A DNA stretch of 64,000 bases from JBOCEF01 sp050586345 (GCF_050586345.1 NZ_JBOCEF010000002.1:1-64000), one strand, 5' to 3'. Positions 27,377 through 36,669 are shown, counted from the first letter of the stretch. Numbers and translations are program-made. Notes: generated from the letters alone by a model not told the origin.

Positions 27377-29448
27377 GCGACCGGCGCCGCGACCGGAGGT
27401 TCGACGTCCTTCGGCCGGGGCGCGCCGCGTCCATGGGGGCGCGGGACCTGCGGCGTGCGCGCAGGCGCGCGGCGCAGGCGCTGATCGACGGGCCGCAGGC
27501 GGCGCATGGGCCCGGTCAGGGGGCGGGGCCGGGGGCGCAGGACGGGCCGCGCAGCGACCTGCCGGGGCTGGCCGCGCTGGCCGCCCTCGCCGCCATCGCG
27601 CATCTCGTCGCGCCGATGACCTTCCCCGGCGGCTTCGCGGGGATCGACGCGCTGTTCGTGCTGCTCGGCTTCGTCGCCGCGCGCGGCCTGGCCGGGGCGC
27701 AGGCGAAGGCGCAGGTGCAGGCCGGGGGACGGATGCCCTGGGCGGCGCTGATCCGCCGGGCGCTGGCGGCGTTCTGGCCGCCGCTGCTGGCCGCCCTCGC
27801 CGCCATCGCGGCGCTGTCCTTCTGGGCGCTGCCGCCGGATGCGCTGGCGCGCTTCTCCATGACCCTGGTGACCGCGCCCGCGGCGGCGGTGAACATCGCC
27901 ATGGCCCCGGGCGCGCCGCTGACGGCCCCGGCGGGGGCGCTGCCGCTCGCGCATCTCTGGGCCCCGGCGGCGGCGGCGCAGCTGCTGGCGGCGCTGGCGC
28001 TGCTGACGGCCGTCGCCGCCCCGCGGATGCCGCAGGGCTTCCCGGCGCTCCTGTCGCTGCTGCTGGCGGCGAGCTTCGCCTACGCCGTCCAGGCGGCCCC
28101 CGGGGGCCTCGCCTATACCTCGGCCGCCGCGCGCGGCTGGGAGGTTCTGACCGGCGCCCTGGTGGCCGCGGGAGCGGGGCCGGAGCTGCGCCCCCGCATC
28201 GCCGGGGCCGCCGGGATCGCGGGGGCGGCGCTGCTGGGCGTGGCGCTGGCCTGGTCGCCGGGCCCGTCGGGGGCGCCGGGCTTTCCGTCGCTGGCGCCGG
28301 TGGCGGGGGCGGCGCTGATCCTGATGGCCGAGGGGCGCGGGCCGGTGGCGCGGATCCTGTCGCTGCGCCCGCTGGCGGCGCTGGGCCGGAACGCCTGGGG
28401 GCTGTGGCTCTGGCTGCCCGCCGCGGCGGCGCTGGCGGTCTCGGTGCGCGGCGAGGGCGCGGCGCTCGGCCTGCCGCTCGCCGCCGCCGCCCTTGCCGCG
28501 CTGACCGTCGGCGGGGCGCTGGCGGCGCTGCGTCGCCGGATGCGCTGGGGCGTCGGCGCCGGGCTCGGCCTTCTCTGCGCCGCGGCGCTGGTCTTCACCG
28601 GCTGGCAGGGCCTGCGCTCGGGCGGGGCGCCGCAGCGGCTGTCGCCCGGGGCGCTGGCGGTGCTCGAGGCCGCCGCCCCCCCGTTCGACGAGGAGCGCTG
28701 CGCCGCCTCTCCCCTCTTCCCCGGCTGCGATTTCGGGGTGGGGATCGAGAACCCCTATGACGGCGTCGGCCTGCGCGGCGCGCTCGCGCCCGCGCGGGTG
28801 GCGCTGTGGGGCGACGGGGCGGCGCTGGCGGCGCTGCCGGGCGTGGCCGCAGCGGCGACGCGGGCGGGGCTGCGGGGCCTGTCGCTGGCGCGCCCCGGCT
28901 GCCCGCCCTTCATCGGCCCGAACGCGTCCGAGGACTGCGCGGCGATGGTCGCCGCCGCCCCGAAGATGGCGGCCGAGGCGGGGGGGCGGATGGTGGTGCT
29001 CTCGGGCGGGTTCGCGCGCGCGATGGCCCGCGATCCCGGCGGCGCGCTGCAGCTGGTGGCGGCGGCCGAGGCGGCGCATGACGCGGGCCTGCAGGTGATC
29101 GTGCTGCCGCCGCCGCCGACGCTGGCGTTCGATCTCGGGGCCGCGCGGCTGCGGCGGGAACGCTTCGGCACGCCCCTGCCGCCCGCGCCCAGCCGCGCCG
29201 CCTACCGGGCCGAGACGGCGCTGTTGCTGCGCGCCGCCGCGGCGATGCCGCCGGGGACGGTCTATGTCGACCTGCTCGACGCCTGGTGCCCGCTGGACCC
29301 GGACAAGGGCCCGCGGGCCAGCGCCTGCCTGCTCGAGGACGAGACCGGCGCGCCGCTCTATCGCGACGACGCGCTGCCGACCGCCGCGGGGGCGATGCTG
29401 GCCGCGCCGGCCCTCGCGCAGGTGTTCGAGGTCTCGACCCCGCGCTGA
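27373..29448 (+). CDS. Degenerate OafA-type acyltransferase-SGNH membrane protein
   Basis: A 691-residue protein laid out like OafA-family acyltransferases: about ten membrane helices (residues ~60-420), then a soluble SGNH-like domain. Key residues are gone. The membrane domain reads LPGLAALAALAAIAHLV, so the conserved Arg is Ala while the His remains. The SGNH nucleophile block reads LWGDGAALAAL (Ser to Gly, His to Ala), and the terminal D-x-x-H region reads YRDDALPTAAG with no His. It is probably catalytically inactive. It starts at 27373 inside the stop of the dehydratase gene (ATGA). Role unknown; possibly a binding or regulatory paralogue. Confidence 0.75.
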   Translation: MSDRRRDRRFDVLRPGRAASMGARDLRRARRRAAQALIDGPQAAHGPGQGAGPGAQDGPRSDLPGLAALAALAAIAHLVAPMTFPGGFAGIDALFVLLGFVAARGLAGAQAKAQVQAGGRMPWAALIRRALAAFWPPLLAALAAIAALSFWALPPDALARFSMTLVTAPAAAVNIAMAPGAPLTAPAGALPLAHLWAPAAAAQLLAALALLTAVAAPRMPQGFPALLSLLLAASFAYAVQAAPGGLAYTSAAARGWEVLTGALVAAGAGPELRPRIAGAAGIAGAALLGVALAWSPGPSGAPGFPSLAPVAGAALILMAEGRGPVARILSLRPLAALGRNAWGLWLWLPAAAALAVSVRGEGAALGLPLAAAALAALTVGGALAALRRRMRWGVGAGLGLLCAAALVFTGWQGLRSGGAPQRLSPGALAVLEAAAPPFDEERCAASPLFPGCDFGVGIENPYDGVGLRGALAPARVALWGDGAALAALPGVAAAATRAGLRGLSLARPGCPPFIGPNASEDCAAMVAAAPKMAAEAGGRMVVLSGGFARAMARDPGGALQLVAAAEAAHDAGLQVIVLPPPPTLAFDLGAARLRRERFGTPLPPAPSRAAYRAETALLLRAAAAMPPGTVYVDLLDAWCPLDPDKGPRASACLLEDETGAPLYRDDALPTAAGAMLAAPALAQVFEVSTPR

Positions 29449-29577
29449 ACGCCTGCGCCCGGCGCCGCGGCGGCGCGCTTTGGATTGACCCCGGCGCCCA
29501 TCTGCGGCGAGATGCGCCTCCCGCGCGCGCGCCGCATGGCGCCGCTCCGCCCGATCCAAGCTTTCCCGGAGCCCGCC

Positions 29578-30723
29578 ATGTCCGACGCCCCCGCCCTCTC
29601 CGCCCGCGGCCCCCGCTTCACGCCCCTGGCGCAGTCGCTGCCCGCCTCGGTCCCCTTCGTCGGCCCCGAGGCGCAGGAACGCGCCCGGTCCCGCCCCTTC
29701 CGCGCCCGCATCGGCGCCAATGAAAGCGTGTTCGGCCCCTCGCCCCGCGCCCTCGCGGCGATGGAGGCGGAGCTGCGCGCGGGGATCTGGAAATACGCCG
29801 ACCCCGAAAGCTACGAGCTGCGCGAGGCGCTGGCCGCCCATCACGGCGTGACGCCGCAGAACGTGGTGATCGGCGAGGGGATCGACGGGCTCCTCGGCCT
29901 CATCGTGCGGCTGGTGACCGAGGCGGGCACGCCCATCGTCACCTCGGACGGCGCCTACCCGACCTTCCTCTACCACGTGGCGGGCTTCGGCGGGCAGGCG
30001 GTCAAGGTCCCCTATGCCGGGGACCACGAAGACCCCGATGCGCTGCTGGCCGCGGCGCGGCAGACGGGCGCGCCGCTGGTCTATTTCGCCAACCCCGACA
30101 ACCCGATGGGATCCTGGCACGACGCCGCCACGGTGCAGCGGATGATCGAGGGCGTGCCCGATGGCTGCCTGCTGATCCTCGACGAGGCCTATGCCGAATG
30201 CGCCCCCGAGGGGACGATGCCGCCGATCGACCCGAACGATCCGCGGGTGATCCGGATGCGCACCTTCTCGAAGGTGCACGGGATGGCGGGCGCCCGCATC
30301 GGCTATGCCATCGGCGAGGCGGGTGTGATCCGGGCGTTCGAGAAGGTGCGCAACCATTTCGGCATCAACCGCGTCGGCCAGGTCGGCGCGCTGGCGGCGC
30401 TGGCCGATGCCGACTACGCCGCGCAGACCGTGGCCCGCATCGCCGCGGCGCGGGACCGGATCGGCGCCATCGCCGCGGCGAACGGCCTCTCGGCGCTGCC
30501 CTCGGCGGCGAACTTCGTCGCCGTCGATTGCGGGCGGGGCGGGGACTTCGCCCGCGCCGTGCTGGGCGGCCTGATCGCGCGGGACGTGTTCGTGCGCATG
30601 CCCTTCGTGGCGCCGCAGGACCGCTGCATCCGGGTCTCCGCCGGAACCGACGCCGACCTCGACGCCTTCGCCGAGGCGCTGCCCGGCGCGCTGGCGGACG
30701 CGGCGGCGGCCCTGCCGGGCTGA
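29578..30723 (+). CDS. PLP-dependent aminotransferase, HisC-like
   Basis: A 381-residue fold-type I aminotransferase of the histidinol-phosphate aminotransferase group. Visible features are the ANES motif, the Asn of YFANPDNPMG, the DEAY aspartate, the PLP-binding Lys232 in TFSKVHGMAGARIGY and a C-terminal RVSAGT arginine. Rhodobacterales carry several such paralogues, so a role in histidine synthesis is not certain; an aromatic or other amino acid is possible. The ATG at 29578 follows GGAG. It stands alone. Confidence 0.85.
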   Translation: MSDAPALSARGPRFTPLAQSLPASVPFVGPEAQERARSRPFRARIGANESVFGPSPRALAAMEAELRAGIWKYADPESYELREALAAHHGVTPQNVVIGEGIDGLLGLIVRLVTEAGTPIVTSDGAYPTFLYHVAGFGGQAVKVPYAGDHEDPDALLAAARQTGAPLVYFANPDNPMGSWHDAATVQRMIEGVPDGCLLILDEAYAECAPEGTMPPIDPNDPRVIRMRTFSKVHGMAGARIGYAIGEAGVIRAFEKVRNHFGINRVGQVGALAALADADYAAQTVARIAAARDRIGAIAAANGLSALPSAANFVAVDCGRGGDFARAVLGGLIARDVFVRMPFVAPQDRCIRVSAGTDADLDAFAEALPGALADAAAALPG

Positions 30724-30919
30724 GCCGCCGCGACGGGGGCGTCTGGCGCGCGCCGGTCGCCCCCTTTCCACCCGGCCGCGCCCGCGGCCCCGCCCCTGCC
30801 GCAAGCCATGTTTGCACTGCAGCAAGCGCCGCTTCTGCGCGCCCATGCCGCCTTTCGCCGCCGCCGCCCGGCCCTGCATCGTCGCCGGACCGCCTTCTTA
30901 CGCCCGGGACACGACCCTG

Positions 30920-32221
30920 ATGAGCACCCGCCTGCCGCGGCAGCACGAGAACCGCATCCCCCTCGCCAACGAGCTGCACGCCCGGCCGTTCCCCGAGCTG
31001 CGCGCGCCCTGCCGCGCCGTCCAGGTCGCCTTCAAGCAGCCCCAGCAGGCCGCTGAACGGGACCCCGCGCTCGACCGCGCGCATCTCGTGGACCTGATCG
31101 ACCGCTTCGGCGCCGCCCACCCGGCGCCGGGCGCCGATCACTGGATGGGCCCGGTCGGCCGCGGGATGCTGAAATGGGAACGGCATACCGAGTTCGTCAC
31201 CTACACGCTGTTCCTCGACGGCGCGGGCGAGAAGCCCTTCGACGGCGCGCCGCTGTCGCTGCTGCCGCGCGACTGGCTCGAGGCCGCGCCGGGGGTGGTG
31301 GTGTCGGCGAGCCTGGTGGAGGTCGCCGCCGCGCCGGACATCGCCGCCGCGGCGCAGATCCTGCCCGAGCGGTTCGGCGATCATTTCGTGCGCGAAAGCT
31401 TCGCCGCGGCCCGCATCCTCGGGGACGACGCCGCCGCGGGCAGCGATTTCCGGGTGCACGAGGACGGGCTGACGCGCATCGCCGTCGTGGCGCCCGAGGG
31501 GCTCGGCCCCCGGCGCCTCGGCCGCGCCGTGCAGCGCCTGCTGGAGGTGGAGACCTACAAGTCGGTCTCCATGCTCACCCTTCCCGTCGCCCGCCGCGTC
31601 TCGCGCCGCCTGGCCGAGATCGACCGCGAGCTGACGGCCCTGGCGCAGCACCTCGCCGCCGACGACCAGGCGGGGCGCGAGGTGCTGGCGCAGCTGACGG
31701 ACCTGTCGGCCGAGATCGAGCGGATGAGCGCCGAGGCCGCCTTCCGCTTCGGCGCCGCCCGCGCCTATGCCGCCATCGTGGACGAACGCATCGCGGTGCT
31801 GCGCGAGGCGCGGCTGAACGGGCGCCAGACGATGGGCGAGTTCATGCTGCGCCGCTACAAGCCCGCCATGCGCACCTGCGAGGCGGCGGAGCGGCGGCTC
31901 TCGGACCTGTCCGACCGCGCCGCGCGCATCGCCAACCTGCTGCGCACGCGGGTCGAGGTCGACATCGCCCAGCAGAACCAGGCGCTGCTCGAGAGCATGG
32001 ACAAGCGCGCCGAGACCCAGCTGCGGCTGCAGGAGACGGTCGAGGGCCTGTCCATCGTCGCCATCTCCTACTACGCGGTCTCGCTCTGCGCCTATACGCT
32101 GGGGCCGCTGGGCAAGTCGGTGGGGCTCGACAAGGCCTATGTGACGGCGCTGCTGGTGCCGCCGGTGGTGATCTGCGTGGGGATCTTCCTGCGGCGGATG
32201 AAGAAGAAGCTGGGGCACTAG
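30920..32221 (+). CDS. DUF3422 family membrane protein
   Basis: A 433-residue protein of the DUF3422 family. Conserved blocks include the N-terminal ANELHARPFPEL and KWERHTEFVTYT. A coiled-coil-rich middle (~220-370) follows, and then two C-terminal membrane helices before the end KKKLGH. The layout resembles CorA-like or DUF155 proteins but the function is unestablished. The ATG at 30920 (MSTRLPRQHENR) begins at the family start. It lies 4 bp before the next gene, so they are probably one operon. Confidence 0.85.
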   Translation: MSTRLPRQHENRIPLANELHARPFPELRAPCRAVQVAFKQPQQAAERDPALDRAHLVDLIDRFGAAHPAPGADHWMGPVGRGMLKWERHTEFVTYTLFLDGAGEKPFDGAPLSLLPRDWLEAAPGVVVSASLVEVAAAPDIAAAAQILPERFGDHFVRESFAAARILGDDAAAGSDFRVHEDGLTRIAVVAPEGLGPRRLGRAVQRLLEVETYKSVSMLTLPVARRVSRRLAEIDRELTALAQHLAADDQAGREVLAQLTDLSAEIERMSAEAAFRFGAARAYAAIVDERIAVLREARLNGRQTMGEFMLRRYKPAMRTCEAAERRLSDLSDRAARIANLLRTRVEVDIAQQNQALLESMDKRAETQLRLQETVEGLSIVAISYYAVSLCAYTLGPLGKSVGLDKAYVTALLVPPVVICVGIFLRRMKKKLGH

Positions 32222-32225
32222 GGGC

Positions 32226-33134
32226 ATGGCCGAGGCGCGCTTCTCCCGCATCGTGATGGTGGACTGGTCGGCGGCGGACGGGCCGTCGGCGGCCCGTCCG
32301 GTCAAGGACGCGATCCATGCCGGGCTTGCCGACGCCGATGGCTGCGAGACCTTCTATTTCCGCACCCGGGCCGACTGCATGGGCTGGGTCGCAGGGCTCG
32401 CCCGCAAGACGATCGCCGAGGGCGGGCGGATGCTGGCGGGGTTCGACTTCGCCTTCGGCTACCCGGTCGGCGCCGCCTTTGCGCTGGCGGGGCGGCCCGA
32501 TGCGCTGGCGCTCTGGCGCCGTCTCTCCGAGGTGATCGAGGACGACGCCGGGTCCAACCGGTCCAACCGCTTCGACGCCGCCGCGGCGCTGAACGACGCC
32601 TTCCCCGGCGAGGGGCCGTTCTGGGGCCACCCGCAGGGCCGGCGCTATGACGGGCTGTCGCCGAAGAAGGGGCCGGGCCATCCCGACCATCCGCCGGAGC
32701 TGCGCCTATGCGAGACCCACGCCCGCACGATGCCGGGCGCCGACGGCCAGGCGCAGCCGGTGTGGAAGCTGGCCTATCCCGGCTCGGTCGGCAGCCAGGC
32801 GCTGCTGGGCGTCAAGGCGCTGGAGGGGCTGCGCCAGGCCCCTGGCCTTGCCGGGTCGGTGGCGGTCTGGCCGTTCGAGGGCGGCTTCGTGCAACCCGAC
32901 GCCCCGGTGACGCTGGCCGAGATCTTCCCCTCGCTCTGGGCCTCGGCCATCGAGGCGGCCCGGGGCCCGGAGGAGATTCGCGACGTGGCCCAGGTGCGCT
33001 TCCTCGCAGAGCGGTTCTCGGCGCTGGACCGGGCCGGGGCGCTGGAGGGGCTGTTCGCCCGGCCCGCCGGGTTGTCCGAGGCCGAGGCCTGGATCGCCGC
33101 GCGCGAGGAAGGCTGGATCCTCGGCATCGAATGA
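32226..33134 (+). CDS. Conserved hypothetical protein, possible RNase H-like fold
   Basis: A 302-residue soluble protein. The N-terminus reads RIVMVDWSA and a second block is LAGFDFAFGYPVG. The paired aspartate strands suggest an RNase H-like fold, as in DUF429 proteins, but this is inference. Relatives are widespread in Rhodobacterales under conflicting labels. The start has AGGGG just before it and lies 4 bp after the DUF3422 gene. A strong bidirectional terminator follows. Confidence 0.7.
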   Translation: MAEARFSRIVMVDWSAADGPSAARPVKDAIHAGLADADGCETFYFRTRADCMGWVAGLARKTIAEGGRMLAGFDFAFGYPVGAAFALAGRPDALALWRRLSEVIEDDAGSNRSNRFDAAAALNDAFPGEGPFWGHPQGRRYDGLSPKKGPGHPDHPPELRLCETHARTMPGADGQAQPVWKLAYPGSVGSQALLGVKALEGLRQAPGLAGSVAVWPFEGGFVQPDAPVTLAEIFPSLWASAIEAARGPEEIRDVAQVRFLAERFSALDRAGALEGLFARPAGLSEAEAWIAAREEGWILGIE

Positions 33135-33151
33135 CGCCGCGTCCACGCATG

Positions 33152-33186
33152 AAAAAAGGGGAGGGGCCGGGCCCCTCCCCTTTCGC
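33152..33186. terminator. Bidirectional Rho-independent terminator
   Basis: A 13-bp stem (33155-33167 with 33171-33183) is flanked by AAAAAA on the left and TTT on the right. It ends the hypothetical gene at 33134 and, read leftwards with a run of T, gatA. Confidence 0.88.
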
Positions 33187-33219
33187 ATGTCAGCCCCGCG
33201 GGTCAGCCTTGCTGCGCGC

Positions 33220-34707
33220 TCACCACCACTTGCCGGGCTTCGCCTGGAAGCCCGCGGCGGTCTCGATGACGCTGGCGATGTTCATCATCTCGCCCTCTTC
33301 CCAGGGCCGCCCGATCAGCTGCAGGCCCAGCGGCAGGCCGGTCTTCGACAGGCCCGCGGGGACCGAGACGCCCGGCAGGCCCGCCAGGTTCACCGTCACG
33401 GTGAAGACGTCCTGCATGTACATCTCGACCGGGTCCGCGTCCTTCATGTCCCCGAGCCCGAAGGCCGCCGAGGGGGTGGCGGGGGTCAGGATCGCGTCCA
33501 CGCCGTCCGCGAAGACGTTCTCGAAGTCGCGCTTGATCAGGGTGCGGACCTTCTGCGCCTTCAGGTAATAGGCGTCGTAATACCCGGCGGAGAGGACATA
33601 GGCGCCGATCATGATGCGGCGCTGCACCTCGGGGCCGAAGCCCTCGGCGCGGGTCTTCTCATAGAGCTCGGTGATCCCGTCCCCGGCCTCCAGCGTCGCG
33701 CGGCGCCCGTAGCGCACGCCGTCATAGCGCGCGAGGTTCGAAGACGCCTCGGCGGGCGCGATCACGTAATAGGCCGGCAGCGCGTACTTGGTGTGGGGCA
33801 GCGAGATGTCGACCACCTCGGCCCCCGCGTCGCGCAGCATCTCGGCGCCGCGATGCCAGAGGGCGTCGATCTCCTCCGGCATCCCGTCGATCTTGTATTC
33901 CTTCGGGATGCCGATCTTCTTGCCGCGGATGTCGCCTGTCAGCATCGCCTCGAAATCCGGGACGGGGATGTCGGCGGAGGTGCTGTCCTTGGGGTCATGC
34001 CCGGCCATGGCGCGCAGCATGATGGCGGAGTCGCGCACGGTCTTGGTCATCGGCCCCGCCTGGTCGAGCGAGGAGGCGAAGGCGACGATGCCGAAGCGCG
34101 AGCAGCGCCCATAGGTCGGCTTCACACCGGTGATGCCGGTGAAGGCGGCGGGCTGGCGGATCGACCCGCCGGTGTCGGTGCCGGTGGCCCCGAGGCACAG
34201 CTCCGCGGCCACCGCCGCCGCCGAGCCGCCCGAGGACCCGCCCGGGGTCAGCGCCTTGTCCGAGCCCTCGGCCCGCCACGGGTTCACGGCGTTCCCGTAG
34301 CACGAGGTTTCGTTCGACGAGCCCATGGCGAACTCATCCATGTTCAGCTTGCCGACCATCACCGCGCCCTGGTCCCAGAGCTGGGTGGTGACGGTGGATT
34401 CGTAAGGCGGCACGAAGCCGGAGAGGATGTTGGACGCGGCCTGGCTGGCGACGCCCTCGGTGCAGAACAGGTCCTTGATCCCGAGGGGGATGCCGCAGAG
34501 GTCCGGCGCGTCCCCGGCCTTGAGGCGCGCATCCGCGGCGGCGGCCATCTCGCGCGCCTTTTCGGGCGTCTTCGCGGTGACGGCCCCGAGCGCGTCCGCG
34601 GCGTCGATGGCGGCGAGGCTGGCCTCGGTCAGCTCGGCCGCCGTGACGTCCCCGGCGCGCAGCCGGTCGCGGGCCTCGGCGATGGTCAGTCGGGTGAGTT
34701 CGGACAT
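33220..34707 (-). CDS. gatA: Aspartyl/glutamyl-tRNA amidotransferase subunit A
   Basis: A 495-residue amidase-signature subunit of GatCAB. It releases ammonia from glutamine to convert mischarged Glu-tRNA(Gln) or Asp-tRNA(Asn) to the amide form. The catalytic triad is in place: Lys78 (GIKD), the cis-Ser of TPGGSSGGSAAAV (158) and the nucleophile Ser182 in TDTGGSIRQPA. Its partner gatC lies 1.7 kb upstream on the same strand, separated by a DUF3011 gene and a terminator. The three genes are therefore not one simple operon. gatB is not in the window. Confidence 0.96.
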   Translation of the reverse strand: MSELTRLTIAEARDRLRAGDVTAAELTEASLAAIDAADALGAVTAKTPEKAREMAAAADARLKAGDAPDLCGIPLGIKDLFCTEGVASQAASNILSGFVPPYESTVTTQLWDQGAVMVGKLNMDEFAMGSSNETSCYGNAVNPWRAEGSDKALTPGGSSGGSAAAVAAELCLGATGTDTGGSIRQPAAFTGITGVKPTYGRCSRFGIVAFASSLDQAGPMTKTVRDSAIMLRAMAGHDPKDSTSADIPVPDFEAMLTGDIRGKKIGIPKEYKIDGMPEEIDALWHRGAEMLRDAGAEVVDISLPHTKYALPAYYVIAPAEASSNLARYDGVRYGRRATLEAGDGITELYEKTRAEGFGPEVQRRIMIGAYVLSAGYYDAYYLKAQKVRTLIKRDFENVFADGVDAILTPATPSAAFGLGDMKDADPVEMYMQDVFTVTVNLAGLPGVSVPAGLSKTGLPLGLQLIGRPWEEGEMMNIASVIETAAGFQAKPGKWW

Positions 34708-34923
34708 GTCGGCCGCCTGTGATGAATGCGTGTCGGCGCGGCGCCCGGGCCGCCGCGGGGGGCGGCCCCGCGAAAGCCCCGCGCGCGCGGGTCTCAGCCG
34801 CCGGTGATAGCGGGGCGCGGGGGCGGCTTCAACCCGGGCGGCGCAGGGCGCGGCGGCGAAACGCGGGGGGAAAGGCGTGGCGGCGGTTCGGGGCGCGGGC
34901 GGCCCCCGGCCGCCCTCCGGTCG

Positions 34924-34955
34924 CGAGCGGGGGGCGCGGCCCCCCCGAGCGGCCG
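34924..34955. repeat. GC-rich hairpin repeat, type 1 variant
   Basis: GCGAGC, a G run, GCGCGGC and a C run ending CGAGCGGCC. It shares the outer arms of the type 1 family with a different loop. Confidence 0.6.
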
Positions 34956-34988
34956 GATCCGCCCCCCGGTCGGCGAGGGGAGGGCCGC

Positions 34989-35021
34989 CGGGCTCGGGGG
35001 GCGCAGGGCCCCCGCTCGCCC
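34989..35021. repeat. GC-rich intergenic hairpin repeat, type 1, inverted copy
   Basis: Read on the minus strand it is GGGCGAGC, a G run, CCCTGCG, a C run and CGAGCCCG. It differs from the copy at 21218-21252 at only a few bases. Confidence 0.7.
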
Positions 35022-35086
35022 GCCGGCCCGCGCCCGGGCAGGCGTCGCGCCGGCGGCCGGCGGCGGCGCAAGGCGCGGAAGCGGCC

Positions 35087-36208
35087 TCAGCGCCGGCGGA
35101 AGGCGGTGATCACCCCGTCGCGGACCCGGCAGCTCGCGTATTCCAGCGTCTCCCGCCCCCGGCGCCAGGCGGTGAACGGGCCCTCGACCCGCCAGGCCTG
35201 GCCCACGGATTCGATCCGGAAGTCGCGGGCGGAGGCGGCCTCGACCCAGAAGGCGTCGAGCCGGTCGGGGTTGTCCTCGGCGAACCGGCGGCAGGCGCGG
35301 ATGGCGCGGCGCATCTCGCGCCGCTCGAACCGCTCGGCGCGGTTGTCATAGCGGTCGTCGTCGCGCTCGCCGCCGCCGATGATGATCTGCACGCCGGGGA
35401 TCAACGAGATCACGCCGTCCGCGCGCCGCCCGTCGTCGCGCCGGTCGTCGTCCCAGTCATCGTCCCAGTCGTCGCGGCGCGGGCGCGGGGCCGGGGCGGG
35501 GGCGCGGCGGGGGCCTTCGCGCCACACGCCGTCCTCGCCCGGGGCGCGCCAGACGCCGCCATCGTCGCGCCGGTCGTCGCGCCCGTCGTCGCGTCGGTCA
35601 TCCCGCCGGTCGTCGTCGCGGTCCCGCAGGCGCAGCTCCTCCCAGCCGCCGCCCGCGGGCCGCGCGCGCGCGGCGCGGTAGCCGAAGCGCCCCGCGCAGC
35701 CGCGATCCACCCAGACCTCGCCCGGCCGCGCGCCCCAGCTTTCGCCCCAGACGCAGGCGGCGTTGGAGCGGCGTTCCTCGAGCCGCACCCAGTTGGCGCC
35801 CAGCGGGATCTCGCAGCGCCGCCTTGCGTAGTCGTTGGAATTGCAGGCCACCTCGCCGCCCCGCAGCTCGGGGATGCCGATCACGCCGCCGCGCCGGCCC
35901 GGATCCACGATCACCCGGAACGCCGCCCGGCAGCCCTGGGAGACCCAGACGGAATCGCCCCGCACGCCCCAGGACGCGCCCTCGATGCAGCGGGCGCGGG
36001 AGCGCTGGTCGATCAGCACCGCGCTGCGCACGCGGCCGCCCGCGGGGCAGAGCTTCTCGCCGAAATCCGAGGAATTGCAGGTCAGCTCCCGCGTCTCGGC
36101 CCGCTGGGCGGCGGCGGGGTCGGGCAGGGCGGCGCTTCCGAACGCCGCGAGGGCGAGGGTCGCGAGGGCGGCCGGAAGGGCGGATAGGGCGGGGGCGAGG
36201 GCGCGCAT
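35087..36208 (-). CDS. Exported DUF3011-repeat protein
   Basis: A 373-residue exported protein. After a signal peptide (cleavage near AAAQRAE) come two tandem DUF3011 units of about 60 residues. Each has the pattern C-N-S-x-D...C, then W, then WVSQGC or WVDRGC (LTCNSSDFGEKLC and VACNSNDYARRRC). These lectin-like units often bind glycans. A charged repeat region follows (RDDDRRDDRRDDGRDD), then a conserved C-terminal block FVEDN-like (RRFAEDNPDRLDAFWVE). The ATG at 36208 has a perfect AGGAGG. It lies between gatC and gatA without an obvious functional link. Confidence 0.82.
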   Translation of the reverse strand: MRALAPALSALPAALATLALAAFGSAALPDPAAAQRAETRELTCNSSDFGEKLCPAGGRVRSAVLIDQRSRARCIEGASWGVRGDSVWVSQGCRAAFRVIVDPGRRGGVIGIPELRGGEVACNSNDYARRRCEIPLGANWVRLEERRSNAACVWGESWGARPGEVWVDRGCAGRFGYRAARARPAGGGWEELRLRDRDDDRRDDRRDDGRDDRRDDGGVWRAPGEDGVWREGPRRAPAPAPRPRRDDWDDDWDDDRRDDGRRADGVISLIPGVQIIIGGGERDDDRYDNRAERFERREMRRAIRACRRFAEDNPDRLDAFWVEAASARDFRIESVGQAWRVEGPFTAWRRGRETLEYASCRVRDGVITAFRRR

Positions 36209-36329
36209 TCTGGTCCTCCTGGCGTCAGGTCTGCGGCCGCGGCGGGACGCCGCGGGCGGGCATGATAACGCGCCGCTCGGGGCGGTGGGGTGAAATGCGC
36301 GTGGCGGGAAAATGGCGGCCCGAAAAGCG

Positions 36330-36355
36330 AAACGCCGCCCCGGGGGGCGGCGTTT
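36330..36355 (-). terminator. Hairpin terminator between gatC and the DUF3011 gene
   Basis: An 11-bp perfect stem AAACGCCGCCC / GGGCGGCGTTT with a CGGG loop. It lies 26 bp past the gatC stop and is followed on the minus strand by TTTCGCTTTT. This separates gatC from gatA transcription. Confidence 0.8.
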
Positions 36356-36381
36356 CACCAGGCGCGGCAGGGGCGTTCCCC

Positions 36382-36669
36382 TTACTCGACCACTTTCGGG
36401 ACGGTGAAGAACCCGTCGCGCGCGTCGGGCGCGTTGGCCAGCACCTTGTCCTGGATGCCGCCGTCGGTCACCTCGTCCTTGCGCCGCTTCAGCGCCATCG
36501 GGGTGACCGAGGTCATCGGCTCCACGCCCTCCACGTCGACCTCGCCGAGCTGCTCCATGAAGTCGAGGATCTTGCCGAGATCGGCGGCCAGCGGCTCGAG
36601 CTGCGCGTCCTCGACCCGGATGCGGGCGAGATGGGCGACGCGGGCGGCGGTGGCCTTGTCGATGGTCAT
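36382..36669 (-). CDS. gatC: Aspartyl/glutamyl-tRNA amidotransferase subunit C
   Basis: A 95-residue stabilising subunit of GatCAB. It is recognised by VAHLARIRVEDAQLEPLAADL, the ILDFMEQLGEVD helix and the C-terminal DGFFTVPKVVE, which wraps gatA in the complex. Full family length. The ATG at 36669 is preceded by GGAG. It is followed by a terminator, so its coordination with gatA must be indirect. Confidence 0.95.
   Translation of the reverse strand: MTIDKATAARVAHLARIRVEDAQLEPLAADLGKILDFMEQLGEVDVEGVEPMTSVTPMALKRRKDEVTDGGIQDKVLANAPDARDGFFTVPKVVE

Larger units (their letters stand above)
34708..35086. other. Intergenic region with two GC hairpin repeats
   Basis: 379 bp between the DUF3011 gene and gatA. 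Contains type 1-like hairpins at 34924-34955 and 34989-35021. No convincing gene. The gatA promoter should lie at the low-coordinate end (about 34708-34800), where no clear elements are seen. Confidence 0.6.

Noticed and set aside
27148..30879. Minus-strand open frame of more than 1,200 codons
   Set aside because: It lies antisense to the dehydratase, degenerate acyltransferase and aminotransferase genes. Its composition is Arg/Gly/Gln-rich with no motif.
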